A stretch of 6,666 nt of DNA from an uncultured Saprospiraceae bacterium. GTDB taxonomy: Bacteria; Bacteroidota; Bacteroidia; Chitinophagales; Saprospiraceae. The stretch lies in contig CALHKJ010000060.1 in NCBI GenBank assembly GCA_938033975.1, positions 1-6,666 on the forward strand. The letters run 5' to 3'. Position numbers and translations under genes: made by a program. Position 1 is the stretch's first letter. The number at the start of each line of letters is the position of its first letter. This document shows, piece by piece, positions 1 to 6,366 of the stretch. A model generated the notes under the pieces. It had not been told where the DNA came from, made no database searches, and saw nothing but the letters and a program-made list of their open reading frames with translations.

Positions 1-871
1 CCTGCTTATCGCCTGACATCATTTCAATATGAGGAATCAGTTCTTTTACTTTATCATCGATTGAAATAGATTTATTTTCGATCATCGGAATTAGTGCGCT
101 GATACCTTTTGCTTCTTTTCCACCTACAGAGTTTTCAGCAAGCATGCCATAATTTGCATTGGCATCATTAGGGTCCAATTCTAAAATTCTTTTCCAAGTT
201 TGAATGGCCATTTTCTTATCCCCAAACTCCATGTACATTTTTGCAAGATTGTTCAGGTACCTCGTATTTTCTGGATTTGCTTTTATTAAAAAGTTGACGG
301 CTTCTAGTTGAGCTTTTTTATCCCTTTTACTTTCGTAAATTTCCAACTTCCACATGGTCGATCTTTCATAAGCACCAAATCTGCTATCCAATTGAGAAAT
401 TGCATCCAAGGCCTTTTGTGTATCACCATTCTCTATGGCAAGTTGCACATACTCTTCTCTTGTTTGTAAATCTTCTGGATTTTGTTGGATCAACTTGTCC
501 AAAATTTTTAGCGCTTCATCTGCATTGTTGGTTTTGGTATAGATATTTTTTGCCGTCTGATTGTAGCCATAGTTATTTGGCTCTTTTGATAAGGCCTTTT
601 TTATGGAGGAAGATGCCTTTTCAAAATCTTCTAATTTATAATAGGCATTAGCTAATTCATAGTGGCAGACCGTGCAAGAACGATCTTTTTCAAGAAGTTG
701 CTTCAGGAAATCAATTTGCTCTTCAAATTTATCCTGGTATTTGGCTGTCTGAGCATCCATGAACAAGGTCTGCAAAGACATATCATCTTCGGTATAGATA
801 CCCGGTTGCGCATTTGCCGAAAGGCATACAATAGCTAACAGAGTAAGCAATCCAATCTTTTTAATAAGCAT
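1..871 (-). CDS. Secreted TPR-repeat protein, 3' end outside window
   Basis: The frame reads leftward from ATG at 871-869 for 290 full codons without a stop and runs off the window, so the C-terminus is missing. An in-frame TAA lies 9 bases upstream of the ATG, so this is the first possible ATG. Residues 1-21 look like a Sec signal peptide: Lys-rich start, hydrophobic stretch LLTLLAIVCL, then a signal peptidase I-like site ANA|QPG. The mature part is mostly helical with about five tetratricopeptide-like units, roughly residues 70-100, 103-133, 137-166, 172-202 and 205-236; the last, with LAKMYMEFGDKKMAIQ and LELDPNDA, is the clearest. TPRs are protein-binding scaffolds; this one should act in the periplasm or at the cell surface, but its partner and role cannot be told. 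It begins 22 bases after pyk on the same strand, so co-transcription is likely. Residues 66-70 spell CTVCH, a CxxCH string that is probably coincidental. Confidence 0.85.
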   Translation of the reverse strand, partial: MLIKKIGLLTLLAIVCLSANAQPGIYTEDDMSLQTLFMDAQTAKYQDKFEEQIDFLKQLLEKDRSCTVCHYELANAYYKLEDFEKASSSIKKALSKEPNNYGYNQTAKNIYTKTNNADEALKILDKLIQQNPEDLQTREEYVQLAIENGDTQKALDAISQLDSRFGAYERSTMWKLEIYESKRDKKAQLEAVNFLIKANPENTRYLNNLAKMYMEFGDKKMAIQTWKRILELDPNDANANYGMLAENSVGGKEAKGISALIPMIENKSISIDDKVKELIPHIEMMSGDKQ

Positions 872-893
872 GAATTCTGATTATATCACGAAA

Positions 894-2333
894 TTAGTCA
901 ACGATAGTAATCTTCATCGTATTTGTACGGAATCTTTTAGCTAATGGCATTGAAGCCGTATTTACAATGACGTCGCCTATATCTAACAAATTTCTTTCCT
1001 TTAAAATTTCAGTTAGGTCGGAAATTGTTTCATCTGTTGAAGAAAATTTGTCGTAATAAAAGGTCTGAACCCCCCAAATTAGGTTCATAGTGGCCAACAT
1101 CGGCTTTACAGAACTAAAAATATAAATAAGTGAGTTTGGTCGGTAAGATGCCACTTTAAAGGCAGTATGGCCAGATACAGTGATCCCAAGAATGGCTTTT
1201 GCCTTGATATCCTCGGCCATTTTAGCTGCCCCAAAGCAAATCGTATCAGAATAAAAGGTATCAGAATTGGGGTTTGCTTTAGGTCTTTTTGTTTGAAGTT
1301 CGTAGTGTTTTTCTGCTTCGGAAATGATTTTACTCATTGATTCTACTACTTCCACTGGGTAGTCCCCAACTGAAGTTTCTCCACTTAACATCACAGCATC
1401 TGCTCCATCCAAAACTGCATTAGCTACGTCTGTGATTTCAGCTCTTGTTGGTGATGGATTTTTGATCATACTTTCCATCATTTGAGTGGCGACAATCACT
1501 GGTCTCCCCATTTTGATACATCGTTTGATAATATCTTTCTGCATGGATGGTAATCTCTCCATAGGAACTTCCACACCGAGATCACCTCTCGCAATCATGA
1601 TTGCATCAGTAGCTTTGATAATTGCTTTGATATCGGCTATTGCTTCTGGCTTTTCAATTTTGGAAATCACTTTTGCAAAGTGGCCTTTGTCTTTAATCTT
1701 TTGCTTGAGTTCAATTACATCTTGTGCTGAACGTACAAAAGAAAGCGCAATCCAATTGGCAGGTTGAGTAAGTATGAATTCCAAATCTTTGAGATCCTTT
1801 TTGGTGAGACTTGGCAAAGAAATTTTTGTGTCTGGTAGATTGACTCCTTTGTTAGAAGAAAGTATTCCACCAAATAATACCTTTAATTTGACTTTTGATT
1901 TTCGATCTGTCTCAATTACTTCAAAATGTAGTTTTCCATCATCGACCATGACCTTTTCACCTACATTTACATCGTTTGCAAAATTTTCATAGGACATATA
2001 GATTTGATCTATATTACCAACACATTTCTCATTTACGAAAGTGAGAACATCATCCTTTTTCAACTCAAGGGCATTATTTTCTATTTCCCCAACTCTCAAT
2101 TTGGGACCTTGTAGATCACAAAGAATACCTATGTTGATATTGTGTTCTTCATTGATTTTAATGATCGTATTGATTGTTTTTTGATGCACTTCATGAGAAC
2201 CATGAGAAAAGTTGAGACGAAAGACATCTGCGCCAGCATTTATGAGTTTTTCTAAAACTTCTTTTGAGCTTGAGGCTGGTCCAAGAGTGGCAACTATTTT
2301 AGTTTTTTGATGATTTCTTATCGCTAAATTCAA
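894..2333 (-). CDS. pyk: Pyruvate kinase, predicted K+-independent type
   Basis: Cytoplasmic enzyme converting phosphoenolpyruvate and ADP to pyruvate and ATP, the last step of glycolysis. The 479-residue length is normal for bacterial pyruvate kinase. Visible landmarks: KTKIVATLGPAS at 10-22; FRLNFSHG with Arg39, Asn41 and Ser43; the active-site signature VISKIEKPEAI with Lys225 and Glu227; ARGDLG with Asp251, a Mg2+ ligand; and Thr283 in VATQMMESM. The B domain lies at about 80-180, and the C-terminal regulatory domain from about 355 contains TVSGHTAF. Positions 73-81 read DLQGPKLRV, where K+-dependent enzymes have DTKGPEIRT. This Leu/Gln/Lys/Val combination is the one described for K+-independent pyruvate kinases. 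The start is TTG at 2333-2331: the next in-frame Met is residue 113, and no in-frame ATG lies between this codon and the upstream TGA. This start gives the expected short leader before KTKIVATLGP. No clear promoter for this gene was found upstream. Confidence 0.97.
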   Translation of the reverse strand: MNLAIRNHQKTKIVATLGPASSSKEVLEKLINAGADVFRLNFSHGSHEVHQKTINTIIKINEEHNINIGILCDLQGPKLRVGEIENNALELKKDDVLTFVNEKCVGNIDQIYMSYENFANDVNVGEKVMVDDGKLHFEVIETDRKSKVKLKVLFGGILSSNKGVNLPDTKISLPSLTKKDLKDLEFILTQPANWIALSFVRSAQDVIELKQKIKDKGHFAKVISKIEKPEAIADIKAIIKATDAIMIARGDLGVEVPMERLPSMQKDIIKRCIKMGRPVIVATQMMESMIKNPSPTRAEITDVANAVLDGADAVMLSGETSVGDYPVEVVESMSKIISEAEKHYELQTKRPKANPNSDTFYSDTICFGAAKMAEDIKAKAILGITVSGHTAFKVASYRPNSLIYIFSSVKPMLATMNLIWGVQTFYYDKFSSTDETISDLTEILKERNLLDIGDVIVNTASMPLAKRFRTNTMKITIVD

Positions 2334-2461
2334 GATAGTAAGTGTTTTATATACATTAAGATAGCTAATGTAGCTAGCATTTTGTGGCTTTTTGAGTAAT
2401 CATATTATTAATTTAATAAATATTTTAGGGAACTTTAGTAGTATAATTAATCATTTAATAA

Positions 2462-2492
2462 TTTGAAATGCGCAAAGTATTGATTTAATTTG
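2462..2492 (+). promoter_or_regulatory. Candidate Bacteroidota-type promoter for acpP
   Basis: TTTG at 2462-2465, a 19-base spacer and TTAATTTG at 2485-2492 resemble the Bacteroidota primary sigma consensus (TTTG or TTG, 17-23 bases, TAnnTTTG). Only the second base of the -7 element departs from consensus. Transcription would start near 2497-2500, giving an A-rich leader of about 20 bases without a Shine-Dalgarno sequence, as is usual in this phylum. Assigned by eye, so it remains a prediction. Confidence 0.5.
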
Positions 2493-2495
2493 CGC
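2470..2495. repeat. Inverted repeat GCGCAAA-N12-TTTGCGC over the acpP promoter
   Basis: Perfect 7-bp arms lie at 2470-2476 and 2489-2495, separated by 12 bases; pairing extends no further inward or outward. The right arm overlaps the last bases of the candidate -7 element and the left arm sits in the spacer, so a dimeric regulator bound here would cover the promoter. The arms are the only GC-rich stretches in an otherwise very AT-rich divergent region. The repeat is seen directly; its use as an operator is inference, and I do not recognise it as a known regulator site. Confidence 0.45.
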
Positions 2496-2520
2496 CACTT
2501 AATAATAAATACATAGAATT

Positions 2521-2751
2521 ATGTCTAACATTTCAGAAAAAGTAAAGCAAATCATCGTTGATAAATTAGGCGTTGATGAAAGCGAAGTAACTAACGAGGC
2601 AAGTTTCACAAATGATTTAGGAGCTGACTCATTAGATACGGTTGAACTGATAATGGAATTTGAAAAGGAATTTGATATTTCAATTCCAGACGAAGAAGCC
2701 GAAAAAATTACAACAGTAGGAATGGCTATTTCATTCCTGGAGGCTAATTAA
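2521..2751 (+). CDS. acpP: Acyl carrier protein
   Basis: Small acidic carrier of 76 residues that holds growing acyl chains as thioesters on a 4'-phosphopantetheine arm during type II fatty acid synthesis in the cytoplasm. The attachment site is Ser37 in GADSLDTVELIMEFE, the canonical DSL motif followed by acidic recognition helix II that partner enzymes bind. Length, acidity and the C-terminal helix match housekeeping AcpP throughout. The ATG at 2521 gives the standard N-terminus (MSNISEKVKQIIVDKLGV) and follows an A-rich leader without a Shine-Dalgarno sequence. It is the first gene of the plus-strand run, with a candidate promoter just upstream and a strong terminator 23 bases past its stop. 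It is therefore probably transcribed in excess over fabF. Confidence 0.98.
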   Translation: MSNISEKVKQIIVDKLGVDESEVTNEASFTNDLGADSLDTVELIMEFEKEFDISIPDEEAEKITTVGMAISFLEAN

Positions 2752-2774
2752 TAGCTTTCCGAATTGGTTACAAG

Positions 2775-2808
2775 AATCCACATAGGTCTCAGATCTATGT
2801 GGATTTTT
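2775..2808 (+). terminator. Intrinsic terminator or attenuator between acpP and fabF
   Basis: An 11-bp perfect stem pairs 2775-2785 (AATCCACATAG) with 2795-2805. It continues inward through one G-U pair and two more Watson-Crick pairs to a three-base TCA loop at 2789-2791. A run of five T at 2804-2808 follows, then more AT-rich sequence. It lies 23 bases after the acpP stop and points in the plus direction. As fabF begins 87 bases later with no recognisable promoter in between, it probably allows some read-through and sets the AcpP:FabF ratio. Confidence 0.8.
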
Positions 2809-2895
2809 AATTTATGACATTTTTTCGCTTTTAGAATAGTTAAATAAGCTAAGGATAAGAGCATAGAATCGCTTTAAAAGAATTATTTTCGAGTT

Positions 2896-4140
2896 ATGAG
2901 AAGAGTTGTAATCACAGGTATGGGTGCCTTGACACCAATTGGAAACAATGCGAAAGATTTTGCTGAAGGATTATTAAATGGCAAAAGTGGAGCAGGACCA
3001 ATTACTCGTTTTGATGCTTCATTATTTAAGACAAGATTTGCATGTGAGATAAAGGACTTGGAGTTGAATGATTTTCTAGATAGAAAAGCATCTCGCAGAA
3101 TGGATCCTTTTACTCAATACGCTATGATTGTTTGTGAAGAAGCAATGCAACACAGTGGTTTGGATTATGAAAATATTGATCTCGATCGAGCAGGTGTTAT
3201 TTGGGGAAGTGGAATAGGAGGATTCGAAACAATAGAGCACGATATGACTGAAGCCGCTCTTAGAGAAGGAGCGCCCAGATACAATCCGTTCCTTATTCCA
3301 AAATTGATAGCAGACATAGCTCCAGGTTATATATCCATCAAGTACGGTTTTAGAGGAATTAATTATGCGACAGTTTCTGCATGTGCGTCATCAACTCACT
3401 CAATATCTGCAGCTTTTGACTATATTAGATGGAATCGAGCTGATGTGATGATCAGTGGAGGTTCTGAAGCAGCGGTAACTAGAGCAGGAATAGGAGGCTT
3501 TTCTTCAATGAAAGCCCTATCTTCAAGGAATGATGATCCATTGACTGCTTCTAGACCATTTGATAAAGACAGAGATGGATTTGTTTTGGGAGAAGGAGCT
3601 GGAGCTGTCATCATAGAAGAATTGGAGCATGCTAAGAAAAGAGGAGCAAACATTCTTGCAGAGATAGTAGGGGTTGGCATGACGGCAGATGCGCATCATA
3701 TCACTGCGCCACACCCAGAAGGATTGGGTGCGAAAAACGTAATGAAGCTTGCATTGAAGGATGCAGGTCTAAATAAAGAAGACATCGATTACATAAATGT
3801 CCATGGTACATCTACACCTTTGGGGGATTTGGCAGAATCAAAAGCAATCAAAGCTGTTTTTGAAGATCAAGCTTATGCATTGAATATTAGTTCTACCAAA
3901 TCGATGACTGGACATTTGTTGGGTGCTGCTGGCGCGATTGAAGCCATAGCAGGAATTGTAGCTATTCAAGAGCAAGCAATTCCTCCTACGATTAATCACT
4001 TCACAGATGATCCAGCTTTTGATCCCAAGTTGAACCTAACGTTCAATGAGGCACAATCAAGAAAGGTAAACGCTGTCATCAGTAATACATTTGGTTTTGG
4101 AGGTCATAATTCTACAGTTATATTGAAAAAATATGAATAA
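2896..4140 (+). CDS. fabF: 3-oxoacyl-[acyl-carrier-protein] synthase II
   Basis: Condensing enzyme (KAS II) of type II fatty acid synthesis: it takes an acyl chain from acyl-ACP onto its cysteine and condenses it with malonyl-ACP, adding two carbons and releasing CO2. At 414 residues it has the family's usual length. The thiolase-fold catalytic set is complete: Cys163 in VSACASSTHS, His303 in NVHGTSTPLGD, Lys335 in STKSMTGH and His340 in GHLLGAAGAIEA. The numbering coincides with E. coli FabF. The glycine-rich gatekeeper loop TFGFGGHN at 398-405 has His where E. coli has Thr. The ATG at 2896 starts MRRVVITGMGALTPIG, the normal N-terminus. It follows acpP, the gene of its carrier substrate, and rnc begins 9 bases after its stop. 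No promoter of its own was recognised at 2809-2895, so read-through from acpP or an unrecognised promoter must supply it. Confidence 0.97.
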   Translation: MRRVVITGMGALTPIGNNAKDFAEGLLNGKSGAGPITRFDASLFKTRFACEIKDLELNDFLDRKASRRMDPFTQYAMIVCEEAMQHSGLDYENIDLDRAGVIWGSGIGGFETIEHDMTEAALREGAPRYNPFLIPKLIADIAPGYISIKYGFRGINYATVSACASSTHSISAAFDYIRWNRADVMISGGSEAAVTRAGIGGFSSMKALSSRNDDPLTASRPFDKDRDGFVLGEGAGAVIIEELEHAKKRGANILAEIVGVGMTADAHHITAPHPEGLGAKNVMKLALKDAGLNKEDIDYINVHGTSTPLGDLAESKAIKAVFEDQAYALNISSTKSMTGHLLGAAGAIEAIAGIVAIQEQAIPPTINHFTDDPAFDPKLNLTFNEAQSRKVNAVISNTFGFGGHNSTVILKKYE

Positions 4141-4149
4141 CTGAATATT

Positions 4150-4872
4150 GTGATCAAACGTTTTTATAATTATTACCTGTCAGATCAAAAGGGATTGGCG
4201 CGGAAATTTAAGGATGTTCTAGGGTTTGTTCCCAGGGACCTCCATCTATTCAAATTGGCATTTTATCATAAGTCAATGAATAGCGCAAATTCTCAAATTG
4301 ATACTAGCAACAATGAACGTCTCGAGTATCTCGGAGATGCGATTTTGTCTACCATAGTGGCAGAGTATCTTTTCAAAAAATACCCAACTCAAAACGAAGG
4401 ATTTCTAACCAAGATGAGATCAAAATTGGTTAAGAGAAAGACGCTCAACTTGGTAGCTGAAAGTATGGGCTTGGATATGATTTTATCTGAATACTCTCAA
4501 GGAGTATTAAGTCAATCTATGTTAGGCAATGCTTTGGAGGCATTGGTTGGTGCGATTTACATCGAATACGGGTACATCAAAACCAGAGATTATGTGGTTG
4601 AAAATATCTTGATGCAACACTTAGATGTGCACGAGTTAGAGATTCTTGATGACAATTACAAAAGCTTATTACTGGAATGGGCACAAAAGCATGGTAATGA
4701 GGTAGAATATAAATTACTATCTAAGACCAAGCTCAACAAAAGAGATCGATTTAAGGTTGGTGTGCACATCAATGGCAAACAAATTGCATTCGCCGAGGAC
4801 TTTAACAAGAAGAGTGCAGAACAAACCGCCTCAAATTTGGTTTTATCTAAACTAAAGATTCTAGAAAAATAA
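4150..4872 (+). CDS. rnc: Ribonuclease III
   Basis: Double-strand-specific endoribonuclease that processes rRNA precursors and structured mRNAs; it works as a dimer. Residues about 20-160 form the RNase III domain, with the signature NERLEYLGDAILS at 55-67 supplying Glu56, Glu59 and Asp63, then Glu83 in NEGFLTKMR and Glu130 in GNALEALVGA. Residues about 168-238 form a double-stranded RNA-binding domain ending in KKSAEQTASNLVLSKL. At 240 residues it is slightly longer than E. coli RNase III. The start is GTG at 4150: no ATG is available before residue 43, and the resulting N-terminus (MIKRFYNYYLSDQKG) resembles other Bacteroidota RNase III proteins. It is 9 bases from fabF and in the same frame, behind the fabF TAA. 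The oddity is Asn127 at the position of E. coli Asp114, a metal-site acidic residue. Confidence 0.96.
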   Translation: MIKRFYNYYLSDQKGLARKFKDVLGFVPRDLHLFKLAFYHKSMNSANSQIDTSNNERLEYLGDAILSTIVAEYLFKKYPTQNEGFLTKMRSKLVKRKTLNLVAESMGLDMILSEYSQGVLSQSMLGNALEALVGAIYIEYGYIKTRDYVVENILMQHLDVHELEILDDNYKSLLLEWAQKHGNEVEYKLLSKTKLNKRDRFKVGVHINGKQIAFAEDFNKKSAEQTASNLVLSKLKILEK

Positions 4873-4873
4873 A

Positions 4874-6079
4874 ATGGATTCATTAACTCAGATTGTTCTT
4901 GGTGCTGCCGCTGGTGAAGTTGTTCTGGGTAAAAAAATCGGTAATCGAGCCATGCTTTGGGGAGCCGTAGGAGGTACCATTCCTGACATGGATGTTGTAG
5001 GGAAATATTTTCTTTCAGAGATTGACAATTTGGCCTTTCATCGTGGAATCACTCATTCAATTCTATTCAGTGTGCTCGGAGCTATTTTTTTTGGATGGCT
5101 CATCTATTCAATGTATAAAAGTCCCTATCACAAATGGATTGCAATTTTTTGCAAGTCGGTGGCTTTGGTGATTGTTTGTCTTGCTATTAATTTCGTCTTA
5201 CGCATTTTTGTTGCTCAAGCTTGGCTTCCCACTGCAGTTATATTTGTTCTATTAAGCTTTTTATTTTTTAAATCTTCTCAAAGAAAATATTTCGATCAGG
5301 AACTAGAATCACCCAATGCTACTCGAAGTGAATGGCAATGGTTGATGTTCTGGGCTTTATTTACTCACCCAATATTGGATTGTTTCACCATGTATGGGAC
5401 GCAATTGTTTGCACCATTTTCGGACATGAGAGTTGCTTGGAGTACAATCTCTGTAGCTGATCCACTTTATACTGTTCCTTTTATCACCTGCCTAATCATT
5501 GCTTCATGTTATAATAGAAGTTCTCCAAAAAGAAGAATCTGGAATTACCTTGGTATAGCTTTAAGTTCAGCATATCTAGTATTCACTGCATTTAATAAAA
5601 ATAAGATTGAGTCGATCTATGAAGAAAGTTTAGCCAAGCAAGGAATATCATATGAGCGATATGTAACCAGCCCTTCTATCTTAAATAATGTTTTGTGGAC
5701 CTGTACCTTAGAAGCAGAAGACTCATACTATCAAGGTCAATATTCTTTGTTTGACACCAAGGAAATCAATTTTGTTCCAATCAAAAAAAATCATCAGTTA
5801 TTAAAAAATATTGATACCGATCCTACTATCAAGACACTGCGATGGTTCTGTGAAGACTACTTTAATGTCCAAGAGTTAGGTGATGGAAGATTGATGTTCA
5901 ATGATCTTAGATTTGGTTCCTTTGGAGGTGAAAAGGAAGAAGATTTGGAGTTTATTTTTAGATTTTTGCTGACCGAAAAGAATAATTCTTACGAAATGCA
6001 GGAAGCTCGCGGAGGTCCTGATAGAGGCCGAGAAGAAGATGTCTTCACCAAATTATTAGAAAGAATCAAAGGAAATTGA
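4874..6079 (+). CDS. Membrane-bound metal-dependent hydrolase, YdjM/DUF457-like
   Basis: Predicted inner-membrane protein of the YdjM (LexA-regulated, DUF457) family, annotated as metal-dependent hydrolases although the substrate is unknown. It starts with the family hallmark MDSLTQIVLGAAAGEVVLG. Possible metal ligands are well kept: Asp38 and Asp40 in GGTIPDMDVVG, His56 and His61 in FHRGITHS, and His165 and Asp169 in THPILDCFTMYGT. Hydrophobic segments at about 61-79, 93-113, 117-133, 157-172, 199-213 and 223-240 look like membrane helices. Residues 241-401 form a polar, presumably soluble tail with an acidic patch near 352-360. Its ATG is one base after the rnc stop, which argues for translational coupling and shared transcription with fabF-rnc; a functional link is not implied. 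The family assignment is from motif recognition; catalytic activity is inferred. Confidence 0.85.
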   Translation: MDSLTQIVLGAAAGEVVLGKKIGNRAMLWGAVGGTIPDMDVVGKYFLSEIDNLAFHRGITHSILFSVLGAIFFGWLIYSMYKSPYHKWIAIFCKSVALVIVCLAINFVLRIFVAQAWLPTAVIFVLLSFLFFKSSQRKYFDQELESPNATRSEWQWLMFWALFTHPILDCFTMYGTQLFAPFSDMRVAWSTISVADPLYTVPFITCLIIASCYNRSSPKRRIWNYLGIALSSAYLVFTAFNKNKIESIYEESLAKQGISYERYVTSPSILNNVLWTCTLEAEDSYYQGQYSLFDTKEINFVPIKKNHQLLKNIDTDPTIKTLRWFCEDYFNVQELGDGRLMFNDLRFGSFGGEKEEDLEFIFRFLLTEKNNSYEMQEARGGPDRGREEDVFTKLLERIKGN

Positions 6080-6270
6080 TTCTCAACTGCTAATATTTAA
6101 GAACAAATTTTATCAGAGAAAGCTTTATCGATGTGTTAATTTATTGACAATCAAGCATTTATAAGCCATAAGGAATCTGCTTATTTGCAGCTAAAAAAAT
6201 CGCTTTTTACTTACCATATCTACAAAAAACAAGGTACATTAGTAACATATTCTTAAGCAATAGTTAAGTG

Positions 6271-6295
6271 AGGCATAATTACCAAAATTATGTCT
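6271..6295 (+). other. Hairpin upstream of the terminator-like stem
   Basis: A ten-pair stem pairs AGGCATAATT (6271-6280) with AATTATGTCT (6286-6295), including one G-U pair, around a five-base ACCAA loop. It lies 6 bases before the 6302-6329 stem, so both could belong to one structured RNA. The pairing is seen directly; any function is inference. Confidence 0.4.
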
Positions 6296-6301
6296 ACTTG
6301 C

Positions 6302-6336
6302 GAGAGGGGTCAAGGCATTGGTCCCTCTCTCTTTTT
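6302..6336 (+). terminator. Terminator-like stem-loop before the lipoprotein gene
   Basis: The stem pairs 6302-6313 with 6318-6329: seven Watson-Crick pairs (GAGAGGG with CCCTCTC), two G-U pairs and three more Watson-Crick pairs closing a GGCA tetraloop. TCTTTTT (6330-6336) follows, so it reads as a terminator in the plus direction only. It is 222 bases past the hydrolase stop but only 30 bases before the next start codon, an odd place for a simple operon end. It may terminate a small RNA or attenuate the lipoprotein transcript. Confidence 0.7.
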
Positions 6337-6366
6337 GCATTATCTTTTAAAAAAGTTTTGATTTAA

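Larger units (their letters stand above)
6080..6366. other. 287-base intergenic region with structured 3' half
   Basis: No long reading frame is supported on either strand. The first 170 bases are AT-rich, with only weak inverted repeats (ATAAGC 6161-6166 with GCTTAT 6179-6184; CTTAA 6252-6256 with TTAAG 6264-6268). No good sigma-ABfr-type promoter is visible. The last 100 bases are different: a hairpin at 6271-6295 and a GC-rich terminator-like hairpin at 6302-6329 sit just before the lipoprotein gene. The region could hold a small RNA, a regulatory leader or simply the terminator of the upstream operon. Confidence 0.6.

Noticed and set aside
400..651. 83-codon plus-strand open frame opposite the TPR gene
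   Set aside because: It lies wholly antisense to a well-supported TPR coding sequence, and its low-complexity, Leu/His/Phe-rich translation resembles nothing.
1486..1992. Two plus-strand open frames opposite pyk
   Set aside because: Both are antisense to strongly conserved pyruvate kinase sequence and are explained by its codon usage.
3420..3714. Overlapping minus-strand open frames inside fabF
   Set aside because: fabF is complete with all catalytic residues here; these are shadows without recognisable domains.
4656..4883. Minus-strand 75-codon frame over the end of rnc
   Set aside because: Antisense to the conserved RNA-binding domain of RNase III and without its own signals.
6119..6126. 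AAAGCTTT palindrome after the hydrolase gene
   Set aside because: An eight-base AT-rich palindrome is expected by chance and has no T-tract or promoter context.
6144..6165. TTGACA and TATAAG resembling a sigma-70 promoter
   Set aside because: The spacer is only 10 bases, far from 17, and Bacteroidota do not use this consensus.
6192..6209. TAAAAA...TTTTTA stem as a terminator for the hydrolase operon
   Set aside because: The stem is pure A-T and too weak; the GC-rich stem at 6302-6329 is the better terminator.
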